Shown one piece after another: positions 34,909 to 46,134 of a stretch of 64,000 bases of DNA. Numbering within the stretch: position 1 is the first letter of the stretch; each line of letters opens with the position of its first letter. The position numbers and the translations under genes are program-made. The DNA lies in assembly GCA_038049695.1 (NCBI GenBank), contig CP142460.1, forward strand, positions 40,222,501 through 40,286,500. The letters are read 5' to 3'. This DNA comes from Cinnamomum chago (lineage: Eukaryota > Streptophyta > Magnoliopsida > Laurales > Lauraceae). The notes under the pieces were generated by a model. That model saw only the letters and a list, made by a program, of their open reading frames with translations, did not search any database and was not told the DNA's origin.

Positions 34909-37527
34909 ATTGTTTGCATTTGCTAATTTGAACCACATTGAATAAATATTTCTTTGAGGGCCAGGTTCTCTTCCTATGCAACCTAATTCTCCTGTCTTGT
35001 GTAATATGATGAGATCTCCCATTTGGTTGGTATTATATCCTTAAGATCCTGCAAAATCTTATTTTCTCTTTAATTGAAACTGAAGTGTTGACTTGGTTAA
35101 TGGAGACAATAAAACTGATCAATGGGAGTTCCATTTTATGTTTGTATCCTCCATTTATGACTGGATCCCATTACAAAAAAGAAAAAAAAGAAACAAAAAA
35201 GGTGTTTAGTTGACATGGATCATGGCCTCACTGAGTGTAAATACCGAGTTGTTGGGCCATGTCCTTTCCCTGTTCTATATTATTTCATCATTTGTTCTTA
35301 ATGCAAATGTAGTGAGGTACTAGTTTTTTTAATTGTCAGCCACTGCTGGTAGCTAAGCTTTCCATGTAGTAATGTTGCATCAACAGTTACTCAAGGCCTG
35401 TCCCCAGTTTGCATCAACAGTTACTCAGGTATCTTGCGAAGTTTCAGCTTGCAACCCTGTTTTATATCTTTTACAGGTAGAGTTCTTTGTTTCTTACATT
35501 AACTTTGCTGCACTCATCATCCTCAATGAATTAATCTTAGTACCTCCAACTCTAATCTTCTTTTTCTTCCCAGCATGCCAAAAGATGAGGCTCAACTTTA
35601 TGCTGCTATTGAACTGTAAGTGCTTTTTTCACTCTCTCATATCCGCCATGTCTGTTGACAATGAATTTTGTTTAAAAGTCTATTAGCACTAATGAAAAAT
35701 GCTAAGCAGGTTTCTAAATGCCTGTTAGCTTATTCCCATTTTTGTTTTGTAACCATGTTAAATATGAAGTTGCGGTTATATCATATCATGAGGCCTTTAG
35801 TTTGTTTCAAGTATCAAAATTATCATAAATGGAGACTGAATCATCCGCAGAAGTTAATCTCTGTTATCATAACAGTAATTTAAAACATACATGTAACAGA
35901 GGTAAGAGAATCAAAATCTCTTTATAAATACATATAAGTTACAATATACCTTTCAATACGCACATCTCTCTAGTTCCAAACTTGCTCACAGAGTTAAAGG
36001 AGAGTTAGATATTGTAGTTCCCTGTGGTGGGTTTTGGAGGAAATGTCTCAGACAACCCCAAACCACACTCAGACAGTTGCAGGGTGGGCAGCCCTTGGCT
36101 CTTCTGGAAAGGTTACACCCTTTGTTTTCAAAAGAAGGTATGAATCACTTAAAACTCCAATCAATCATCTCAAGAAACTCTCCTTTACTTTTTCAGACTA
36201 GCACTTTTTATTTTGGAGGATTTAGGCTTAACTTCCTGCCCTTTCCCATTCACATACAACCACATATACTTTCCAGACAATGCCAATTAACTACCTGATT
36301 GATTGGTAGACATGTTTTTCCTCCATTGTTGACCAAATCTAATTTACATTTTTTTAAGGAAAACATCATCTTTACTTTACACTAGTTTTTAGTGAAATTA
36401 GTTTTTGACCCTTTTTCTATTCATTTAAATTAAAACATCAAACTACCATCTTCTCCTGATCTAACTCAACTTATTTTATTTTATTAAACAAAAAACTAGG
36501 TCTAAATTTTACTTTTGTTTAACAGTGTAAAACCTTAAAGATTGAAAACAACCTGTCAATTATCATGATGTTTGTGACAATAGTCTCAGGGACTACAATA
36601 ATTAGGGCCCCACAAGACTTTCATAGCTTGAAAATGGAGACAGGTGGGGCCGATGGATTTAACAACGGTTTCCCGGTCTATGTTTAGTGCTGAAAATGAA
36701 ATTCAGTTGAATTTATGGCCTCCCATTTTCTCAAATCTCAACTCCTCTCCAGGCAATGTTAGTCTACAGTCTGTGGACTAGAGAGCTCCTTGATCACACC
36801 TGTCTCTTTATTGAGCTTGCCACCAAATTTTGATCTTGATGTAACACCTCAAAAATCCTGCTAATAATTAAGCTGGCATGATCAATTACATGGGTTCTTG
36901 GAGTTGATTGAAATTGACACTCATTTCATGCCAATTCCTTGTCTTTCCAGTCAAATTGTGACTGAGTTGTTTTTGACTTACTACCACCTTCTGTTGCTTT
37001 TTCACACCTGCCACATATTTCAATTACCAATGAATGATGTTAGAATTTCATGAGATTTGGCACTGCCCAGCTAAACAGGGAATTCTATTCTGGGGATGGG
37101 TGTTGGAGGTTTGCTTTTTGGTGTGGAGGCTAGACAATTATTCTATGAATTGGTGGTGAGTTAAAGGGAGAATTCTCCATGATAGAGGCTCACAGTTAGG
37201 GAGAAAGAATAAGGTTAGAGATGAAGTTTATGAAGCTTGGAACAAGGCTTGATACTTTCTGCACTTTGGAGTCTGTAAGGTAACATGATTGGTTTCAGTT
37301 TCAGTTTCTTTCATTCCTTTTTTTTTTTTGGGTGATTAGTTTTAGTTGTTTGGTCTATGGAATTAGTACCTGTTACTTGATCTTTTGTTTGAGATCTGTG
37401 TTTTTTTTTTCTATTTATTCATCAGTCCTGAGTAGCTGGTTTTAATCTGATCTGATACCTCTCTACATCTTAGTTTATTACAGTACCTCTGTTTTAGTCT
37501 CAGTCCTACCAAATGAATTCTTCCTCT

Positions 37528-37529
<2 letters not shown>
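34909..37529. other. CACTA body, mostly intron-like
   Basis: T-rich, with two small coding-like islands that I cannot name: about 35574-35617 (ends in a GTAAG donor) and about 36012-36130. There is no ORF worth calling. Confidence 0.4.

Positions 37530-37563
<34 letters not shown>
37530..37563 (+). repeat. (TC)17 microsatellite
   Basis: An uninterrupted TC dinucleotide run inside the CACTA body. Confidence 0.95.
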
Positions 37564-37565
<2 letters not shown>

Positions 37566-38024
37566 TCTGTTTAGGATGTGGCTTGACATCTGGGCCTGGA
37601 ATCTGTTATCATCTGAGAGGACAGGGAATTCTCTTAATTCCAAGCATTGTAAAACCATCAAAGGAAGCAACTTTGGGATCCAAAATGGTAGAAATCTATG
37701 GCCCACTTTGTTTTATTTGGGCTGATTTTTATCCCCATAAGAGCAATTGTCACTGTCGATTGATCATATCGAAGAAAGCATCAGCACACATGAAAGCAGG
37801 AGGAATCCAGGCCTTGTAATTTTATGCAAGCTTACTTGATAATTTGTGAACAGGTTGCCTGCGGTGTTTTAATGTCCAATAGCATTAAAATATACATGTA
37901 TTGATAAGTTCATAGGTTCTCTGATTTACAATCAGAGGCCAATTGTGGTTTTTTCTTCAAAATGTCAACAATTAAATTGTTAGCTTTCTCCATTGTCTCC
38001 TTCAATTCATCTTCTGACGTTTGA

Positions 38025-38140
38025 TACTTGTTGCAAAAAGATACAATATGGATCAACTTGCAAATACCACCATCCAAAAGAGAGGCATGTGACACTGGCT
38101 GCTGGCACTCTCAGCTCACAAGGACTTCCTCTTAGACTGG
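38025..38140 (+). pseudogene. Captured exon piece of a CCCH zinc-finger gene
   Basis: The frame reads [18 protein letters not shown] and then, after a short gap, SSQGLPLRL followed by a GTAAAT donor-like site at 38141. The [10 protein letters not shown] block is the second half of a CX8CX5CX3H finger. The GLPLRP-like phrase follows such fingers in plant ZFN-type CCCH RNA-binding proteins. One expected cysteine of the finger appears changed, and no other finger is visible nearby. A possible companion exon at 37580-37720 could not be named. Confidence 0.55.
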
Positions 38141-39325
38141 TAAATTTGATACTCATCCTTTTCTATTCTTTGTCCACTTGATGTGCTTATCTATAGTCCC
38201 ATTGGGTGGCCCATCATAACTTCCTGCATGGGACAATGGAGATGAGGTAGTTAGTCCCATTGGGTCCATGGGCAGTTTTAATTAATACTCACCAGGGTGT
38301 GGTGTCTGCCCTTCTCTTCATAATGTAGAGATTAATGGTAAATAACATCGCTAATAATGGTAAATACCAGGGTGTGGTGTCTGCCCTTCTCTCCGTGGAC
38401 AGGTCTTTTATTTTTCTTGATTTTGATCCTTTTACTTCTCATTCTTACAATATCCGCTGTTTTATTTGCACTTTTTTTTATACTAAGTTTTGTCATCAAC
38501 TTGTGTTTTTTTTTTCATTGGAGTCGACAGATTTGAGGATTTGTTTGGGAATGGCGCGGATCATTTCCATTTTCGATGTGTGGATTAGTTTTATTTTTAT
38601 CCATTTTAGTTCTTGTGCATTGAAATTCTCAGAGATCGTCTTCACACTTCGTTTGGGCTATGCGTAATCTAATTATTGAAGACTTGTTCGTGTTGTCACC
38701 AGAACAAGTTTGCTACAGTTGAACGCACAGAATTCAGTACCTAATGCCATAACTGAAGGTAAAGGTGGTCTTCTTGTTCTAGTGGATAACCTAGTTGGTG
38801 CTCATTTAACTGAACTGCCTCCTAGCTTCTCAGATTGACTGGCACTGTGGGTTGGTTCAGTAATGGCACTTACCATGATAAGCTTCATAATATGTTTTGG
38901 GAAATTGTGGTTGCATCAAGCAATCGATAGCGATTAATGCATTCCATGTGGTTTGTTTGATGGCTTTCCTAACCGTTGTACATTTTCTTTTAATGCATGT
39001 TTGGCCTAAATGATTGACAGACTAGCATAAGTTTTGACCAAGTGGGTTGGCCTGCCAAAACTTGATAAAGGTTTCCTCACCCTGGGACCAGTTCATAGGC
39101 AACACTATTTGTGGCCCTTATTGACAAGAGGGCACTAGGTGCATTCATAACTTTCAGGGATCTTTACACTGCCTATTTGAGTTTTTGAATGAATGTAGAG
39201 GGGGGGGGGGGGGGGGTGGTGGTTTGAAATTATCTCAAAATCTTGACAATGGTGCATGTCCATGTCATCATTAAAAGTTCTCAACTTGTTAATAGGTCAC
39301 AGCATACCAAGTCAGATTTTGATAT
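38141..39325. other. CACTA body with a tandem duplication and a poly-G run
   Basis: A CCAGGGTGTGGTGTCTGCCC block occurs twice (about 38292 and 38367), about 75 bases apart. A G17 run lies at 39200-39216. A weak coding-like island at 38700-38840 is not recognised. Confidence 0.5.
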
Positions 39326-42300
39326 TGTCACGCCCCCGAAACAGAACCTCGGGGGCGGGAGATGGGATTAAGGAATAATTGTATTTTACTTCTCCGAGGA
39401 TCCGCGTGTGTGAAGACAACACATCCCAACACATTCTGAATATTTTGCGGAAGCATTTGTGGCGTTGCGACCCGAAGTCCGTGGCCATCGGATTCCGCGT
39501 CGCACTCAACCTTTAGCATATAGCTAATATATCAAGAATCATATCAGACTGGAGTAACCAACACAATAAATTACAGAGCTGACAGTCACAGGATATTACA
39601 TTCCCAAATATGTTCAAGTTACAATTATCAATGTACATTAATTAAGAATCCCAAGGAAAAAGGCTAACAAAAGCCATACAACAAGAAGCTATAAACTACT
39701 ACCCAAATGTGACGTAGCTCCGATGTCGAGCTCAATGTCTACATGACATAGCCGACAAAACAACCTGCAAGGCATGGCTCCACAGCCAACAAAACACTCA
39801 ACTCGGGGCGAAGAAATCTGAACCTGAGTACCAAAAGTAGTGGGTCAGACACGACGGTCTGGCAGGTGGATGAAAAGAACACAATATAGCGAATAATAAT
39901 ACAAATGATAAATCATGCTATTTGCTCAAAATGCTGCATATAATTAAACGGGTGCAAAGTCGGGAATCTCGGGGAAAACTTGTATTCATTTCAAGCACGG
40001 GCAAAACATGAACATCTAATAAAACATGTGTTCGTTTGCATCATCTATAATCATAGATGTTTGACAATCGGGTGTTCGTCTAAAACATGTATAAATATAG
40101 CAATCTGGCAAAACCAAAGTCCATTTGAAAGATATGTGAAAATACAGATATTTAATAAAACTGGGTGTTCATTTAAAACATATCTCAAAGCAGGGATATT
40201 TAACAAATCGGATATTCATTTGAAACCGGTATAAACACAGTGATCTGGCACAACAAGTGTCATTTGAAACATATTTCAAAGCATGGGTATTTGACAATTC
40301 GGGTGTTCATTTAAAACATGTGTAATCACATAAATCTAGTAAAACAATCGATCATTTGAAACATATGTAAAAGCATGGGTATTTAACGAATCGGGTAATC
40401 ATTTAAAAACATGTGCGGGTACAAAGAACAGAAAACAATATAATAATAACTGAATTTACATTGGAGAATATTAGCACTTGTTTAAATAACAACTTTCATA
40501 AAGGAAACGAATCATTTATCGGAAAGCAAGTAAGCAATATAAAACATATCGGGTATCCAAGGAATCGGGAACTGGCAAGGTGGCAATCACAAGAAGCTAA
40601 GTCCTCTATCACCGAAGTGACAAGAGCGGGACGTTGGTCTCAGTCACACAAGGTGAGGAGACTCAACGTAAATCATATATACAATATAAATATACGGGAA
40701 CGGGAACGGGACCACGGTAGCGAACCGGGTATCGGGACGGGACCACGGCAATAACCGGGTATCGGGATCCAAACTGCAGCTGGCGGGACGGGAGAGGGAT
40801 TTCCAAGTCAGTGGATCAGACTGGCAAGGTATCCAAGCTTAGTGATGCCGACTCATAGGATAAAACCAATCGAGACATATCAAGTAATCAAGTACAGTAA
40901 ATAAACGGGTAAACGGGGGTGCTCAAGGGCACGTAAATAAACGGGTAAACGGGGGTGCTCAAGGGCACGCTGTCATATCATATCGGGCAATACATTTAGG
41001 GACAATAACTGTTACTAGAGTAACTTCAATGCTTTCGGGAAAACGGGTCATGTAATGCAAATCTTGGAAAAAGAGGTGAAACAATGAACTATAACAATTG
41101 CGGGTAAACATATCGGTTTCAAGATCTATTTAAGTGAATAGGGGTCCCGTATGTCGATTATAACAATTACTTGGTACTCCTTGAGTTTAAAGACATTCCG
41201 GCCTCCTTATGCACTTTTACGATTTCCCAAAATTTCGAATGACATATTTGTGATATGGTTTCTTTCTCGAATGGCCTCAAGCAATGCCTAATGAATCCCC
41301 TTCGATTGACAAAGCTCAACGCTCGAACGAACCGGAGAGTTCGTTCGAGTGGGGAGCTTTTCGAGATCTGAAGAATTTCGGTTACCTTGCGGTTAGCTGG
41401 CGGTTAGCCGCCGATGCATTCGGCGGTTAGCCGCTGGGTAACCGTGGAGCTGACCGAATTTCAGGTGAGAATTCTGATGCTCTCGGGAAAAGGAACCGTG
41501 ATTGTGCGGTTGTCTGGCGGTTAGCCGCCGATGGGTTCGGCGGTTAGCCGCTGGCTAACCGTGAGGCTGACCGCGTTTTCAGGTGGAAAATGATGCTCTC
41601 TGGAAAAGTCACCGCGGTGCGCGGTTAGCCGCCGATGCATTCGGCGGTTAGCCGCTGGCTAACCGTGAGCTGACCGCCAGTTACGAAAATGCTCACTGAG
41701 TTCAGTTTTGGGTCATTTTCCTCCTCAAAACCATCTTCCTCACATCCACAAAGTCCTTACAATAACATTGAGCTAATAGTTCCTCCAATGCAACTATCTA
41801 CACTTCTCCACAACTCCAATATGGGTTTATTCCATCACCTCATCCATCAATATCAAGTCCAATGCAATTAAAGAAAGAAGGAAACCATTTCACAATAGGG
41901 TACATTTGATATAAGCAAGAAGAAATTAAATGACATTCACCAATACACTTATAAGACATAAATGCACTACCATGAGTGCACTACCAAAGCTCTATCATGG
42001 GCATTTATTTCAAACCAATGTAATAAATAGACATGAGTGAAAAGCACCAAAATCATTGAAAGCTTATAAAGATCAAAACATCCACTTGCATTTCTCTTCC
42101 AAAATCACTTCAAATCCTCATTAAACTCCAATGAACAATTAAATTCAAACACCTCTTTAAATGAGTATCAATTCAAGTCAATGTGACTTATAACATAACC
42201 ATGAATAGCCAATCCAACCTCATTCCTTATAAAACCATATGAACAAACTTGACTAAATAAAATGCATACATTCCCAAGAGTTCCAAGAGATTTAACAAGA

Positions 42301-43408
42301 GAGAAAAACCAATTCATATGCATTTCGAAATCAATAGAAATGTGACAAGAAGCATATGTACAAACATGTATCCAATGATCAAGAACAAGTAATAAAACTT
42401 AAGATTTTCTCATAAAACTTAATAACATTCAAACCATCCATTCATCCACTTGCCTTTGACTCTAATCAAGCAAATCAAGCTCCTAATCCCTTCTCAAGCT
42501 CAAGATCCACAACCACTACAAAAACCCCCAAAACAAACCCAAAAATGGGTTAAACAATGAATTGACAATGAAACTTCTCAATAATCAAGGTGGAGCTTCT
42601 CTAAGGCTAGTAGATTACAAATCTAGAAGATGGGAAGAATCACTTACTTGGATGACTTTCAAATGAGAAGAACAAGCTCAAGGAAGGTCTCAATGTTGAT
42701 GGATTTCTCCAAAAATGCTATCAAGATGAAGCTTGCAAGGAGAGGAAGAAGAAGACGGTCTCCATTTCGAGTTTGGTGAACTATTGGTGTGGCTTGGAGA
42801 TGAAGAAGCAAGAAGAAGAAGAAGTTGCACAAGGGGAAAACCCTAGGTTCAGCTGGAACAAGAAAATGGAGAAGGAAGGGGAAGGGTCTCCTTTTATAAA
42901 CAAGTGAGAATGGGTCCCACAACTTAAAGAACTTGGGTGGCTGAAATCATCTAATTCGGGACCTCGGATGGATTCGACGAAGAAGGAAGAAATGATCGTC
43001 GAAATATCTAGTTTCCAAAAAGTGTATGTTTCATGGATTTCGAGAATATCGAGTTTTGGGTACAGATTTGGTGTGAAAAGACTGTTTTGCCCTCAAGGCC
43101 AAGAAATCGGTTTTCGGGTTCTCAAATGGATATGGGATCAACATGAAAGTTGTAGGATTCCTCAAGATGAATGCAACGGGCCAAAAACACAATACGAAGC
43201 AAATCGGGAAAATCTCACAAGTAAATGCAAAGCCGAAAAAGGAACCCCCAAAGGGCCCCACAAGCTACCAAAGTACTCAAAAGCCCAAAACTAGAAGAAA
43301 ACTCATTCTAGCTCACAAACTCAACCCAACAACTACTAATCCCACTAAAAGAACTAATCCACAATTAAAACAACACTAATCCAAGAGATTAGGGGTCGGG
43401 TTCTCACA
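39326..43408 (-). mobile_element. Solo LTR C (4.1 kb), TSD GATAT, inside the CACTA element
   Basis: On the + strand it begins TGTCACGCCCCCG and ends GGGTTCTCACA, flanked by GATAT at 39321-39325 and 43409-43413. It is a diverged relative of solo LTRs A and B and reads on the - strand. It has a TATAAAAG box at 42898-42891, a GTAAGT donor at 42647 and a hairpin array at 41390-41685. It is about 1 kb longer than A and B, partly because of a repeat array at 39960-40430. There is no internal region, primer site or second LTR. Confidence 0.88.
39960..40430 (+). repeat. Tandem repeats (about 115 bp, two half-units) unique to solo LTR C
   Basis: Phrases TCATTTAAAACATGT and TCATTTGAAACATAT alternate with AAGCATGGGTATTTGACAA across 470 bases. 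The array is absent from A and B. A separate 35-bp direct duplication (AACGGGTAAACGGGGGTGCT) lies at about 40900-40970. Confidence 0.75.
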
Positions 43409-43413
43409 GATAT

Positions 43414-43844
43414 AGATTAGTTTACCGCAAACTAAGGTTGCAGTTGCAGGGCCCATATCAGCTGATCATGTCTGGTATAACCCATCCATATGCGTGTCTA
43501 GGTTAAACATTCTGGCCCTGTTAGAAATAGAAAAAGATTGTTATTCCTTGAGTAGCATTGGGTTTTGTCCTTTTAGGATTCTAAGGACAATGGTTTTTTT
43601 TCCCTTTGCTTTTATGATTCTGTATTTATCATGAAGCTAATGGATATGGGTTTTGGTTTTCTTTTTGAAATTGTAGTGATGGATGTGGTCATCAAGAAGA
43701 CAGAACAATTTTTTAGTTTTTGAACTTAGAGAAGCCTTTGTTATTCTTTTGTATGAGAGTAATGCCTGACAGAATCATGCATCTGCTCTATGACTACTTG
43801 TAGTTTGTGTCTTTCTTCTGAATTGTTCATGTAATTGTCACCAG
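43414..43844. other. CACTA body, intron-like
   Basis: T-rich, without an ORF, ending in a CACCAG acceptor before the next exon piece. Confidence 0.5.
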
Positions 43845-43946
43845 GAACATGTTATACAGACTAGACATGGTTATGTTTCTGTTGCTGTGTTTGGCGACCA
43901 AGACAAACCGGCACTTGTGACTTATCCTGATCTAGCTCTAAATCAT
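43845..43946 (+). pseudogene. Captured exon of an NDRG/NDL-like gene
   Basis: A CACCAG acceptor is followed by an open stretch reading [18 protein letters not shown], then [14 protein letters not shown]. This is the start of the NDR domain (alpha/beta-hydrolase-like fold without known catalysis) in plant N-MYC DOWNREGULATED-LIKE proteins. The block ends where the real gene has an exon boundary, and the following sequence does not continue the family. A single exon of about 100 bases remains. Confidence 0.78.
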
Positions 43947-44183
43947 AAGTGCTTTGCAGCTTGTTCAATCAGGCAATTGCATTGAATTGGGTATTGTTTA
44001 CTTTTTTTAGTGAGACATTTTTTAGTCTGAATTGCTGATGGGAAGAAGTTATGGGTCTGAATGCTGCTGGCTGTAGTTAGAGATACAAAGTTTTGCTGAT
44101 GAAAATTGTGCTACTGATATGACAATAGCTATGGAAGGACCTAATGTTTTTCTAATTGCTTCAATTCCATTTGATGTTTTTCA

Positions 44184-44234
44184 GGTTGATCTAGTAGGAG
44201 GGTAATATGATGCAGGGGACAATGTGAAATTTGG
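44184..44234 (+). pseudogene. Captured exon of a GH9 endo-1,4-beta-glucanase
   Basis: After a TTTTTCAG acceptor the frame reads VDLVGG, a TAA stop, then YDAGDNVKFG, followed by a GGTTAG donor-like end. VDLVGGYYDAGDNVKFG is the hallmark N-terminal motif of plant GH9 cellulases and includes the catalytic-base aspartates of the DAGD motif. The stop replaces the first tyrosine. Only this roughly 50-base exon is present. Confidence 0.85.
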
Positions 44235-44912
44235 GTTAGTTTTCTTATGAACTTGTCCAAGTGGACACAAGTCAGTGGAATGTTGTGTGATCATCTTTAG
44301 GCCTGTCTGCTGCATGTTTTGGTTATCTGAGATTCAAGGAATTTTTAGACCATTTGTTATTTAGCATAAATGGTAATGGATGGCAGCTTTCCATCTGGAA
44401 AGTAGTTGCTAGTTGGCTTCATATTTTGTGACAACAGTTCATTTTGTTCTTTTTGTGGAAGATGAACTGGATAGATTCATTTATTCCATCCTTATTTATT
44501 TTGATTTTTCGTTGTCCTGTCCAAAGATAGAAATACCTAATTCGTCTCTGAAAAATATTACCTGCAAGAGACCTTCCTAATTCCCATTCAGACCATTACC
44601 TATGGCGAACATTCTCGTAGTTTGTGCATTTCATTTTCAGGAAAATTTTGTGTCTTGAGTTAAACATGATGAGTGTACAGCCTGGTCATCAACATTAAAA
44701 AAATAAAAAAAGTTGCTGATCTGGTGGTACTGTGTTAAGTACCAAGAAAAAACAAAGCAGTTCCTGTTTGCCTTAATTACTCCCTAGATGCAGTGAATCT
44801 TCCTTATAAAGTTGTTCATTCTAATTTAGCAATCATCTGAAAAATGTAATTCTATTGGGTGGTATGATATTCTTTAATCTTTTATAATCATTTTCTTCTT
44901 TCCGAAATGTAG

Positions 44913-45260
44913 GTTCTATTTGGATTGGAATATGCACATGCTGTTCAGAGTATCAAAGAAAAACTGGTAGTTGAATCTTCAATGTTTGGCAGTTCCAAGT
45001 ATCCAGTACTTCATTATGCAGATGTCATGTGTTTAGTTATGAATCCATCAGATTATGACAAAGCACTGAAGGGGGAATTGGAGTCCTCCAATGGCTACAC
45101 TTCTAATGGCAATCTGCTCAAGTGTGTGAACAACAACAATATTCTGAGTCCAGACAATTGCAAGCAAAATACTCTAACTATCACAAGCTATAACCTTGGA
45201 GGTCTGACATGGAGCTTACCTCAAGAGCATAACATAACAGATTGCCATATGTTAAAATAG
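44913..45260 (+). pseudogene. Captured exon resembling diphthamide synthesis protein DPH2
   Basis: A TGTAG acceptor leads into an open frame of 115 codons (VLFGLEYAHAVQSIKEKL, then VLHYADVMCLVMNPS, then YNLGGLTWSLPQEHNITDC), ending in TAG at 45260. The LEYAHA block, the LHxADVxC block and the GGLxWxLPxxxxxxDC block in this order recall plant DPH2, the partner of DPH1 in the first step of diphthamide formation on elongation factor 2. The downstream iron-sulfur part is absent. The family call is from memory and moderately sure. The frame itself is intact. Confidence 0.55.
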
Positions 45261-45609
45261 GATGTATGAAGTTTTTTTGAACAATGTTGCAAGTGTTGGA
45301 TTGGTGCAACAATGAGATGATTGTATATGAAGATGTAATTTTTCATTGGCATTTGAATGTTGGCAAATAGTAGAATGTTAGCATGGATTTTTTTTTTTGT
45401 AATGGTAATGGTAAAGTACTTTTACTATTGTAAGGATATTTGAATATTAATATGAAGTGGAATGAATATTTGGAATAGATAGATGTTGGGTGTGTAGGAG
45501 ATTTGGTCTTAGATACTAGAATAGTAGTTTCATACGATACAGGTTGGAAGTTGTAATGATGCATATACAGGAAAAAAAATTAAAAAATCAAATGAATACA
45601 ATAAATGAA
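45261..45609. other. CACTA body before the right terminus
   Basis: AT-rich, 3'UTR-like sequence with GAATGTTGG phrases shared with about 34117. Confidence 0.5.
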
Positions 45610-46134
45610 TATTGATTGCCGGCGCAACATTTTCGCCGGCAAAACACCTTCAAAATAATTACTTAAAAAAAAAAAAAATTTCCCGGTGACAAAATACACT
45701 GGCAAAAAATTTTGGAAAATTAATTTTCATAAAATATAAATGTTTTGCCGGCGCAAAAAAAAAACACCGGCAATAAATTTTGAAAAAAAATTCCATAAAA
45801 TAAAAATGTTTTGCCGGCGCAAAAAAAACGCCGGCAATAAATTTTGAAAAAAAAAATCCATAAAATATAAATGTTTTGCGCCGGCAAATTTTTTTAATCA
45901 ATTTATTATTGAAAAATAAAGGCCTTTTCGCGGCGTTTTATACCTCTTTTCCCGGCGAATAAAAACGCCGTTAATGTATTATTTTGCCCGGCGCTAACCT
46001 TTTTCGCCGGCAAAAGCTATTGCTGGCAAGCTTTTACCAGCGTATTGCCGGCACAAGGGAAATCGCCGGCAAAGGTGTTCACCGGCGTTTTATAGACTTA
46101 ATAAGCGCCGGCAAAAGTGCAATTTCTTGTAGTG
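45610..46134 (-). repeat. CACTA right terminus and subterminal repeats
   Basis: About twenty GCCGGC/CGCCGG motifs lie here, including three near-identical units of about 62 bases (TTTTGCCGGCGCAAAAAAAA at about 45743 and 45809, and a variant at about 45870). The terminal inverted repeat closes the element. Confidence 0.85.

Larger units (their letters stand above)
29970..46134. mobile_element. 16.2-kb CACTA transposon carrying host gene exons (TSD TTT)
   Basis: The ends are inverted: CACTACAACAATCTGCACTT at the left, and the right end, read inwards on the - strand, begins CACTACAAGAAATTGCACTT. Both are flanked by TTT (29967-29969, 46135-46137), the 3-bp duplication expected for CACTA. Both subterminal regions are packed with CCGGCG/CGCCGG motifs. 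I find no intact Tnp2-type transposase, so it is non-autonomous. Its body contains exon fragments of several plant genes and one more solo LTR. Confidence 0.9.

Noticed and set aside
37580-37720. Possible second exon of the CCCH gene
   Set aside because: Two frames are open and neither has a CCCH spacing.
30000-46100. CACTA transposase (Tnp2/TnpD)
   Set aside because: I looked for long ORFs and conserved blocks in both strands and saw none. Only the doubtful fragment at 33396-33623 might belong to the element.
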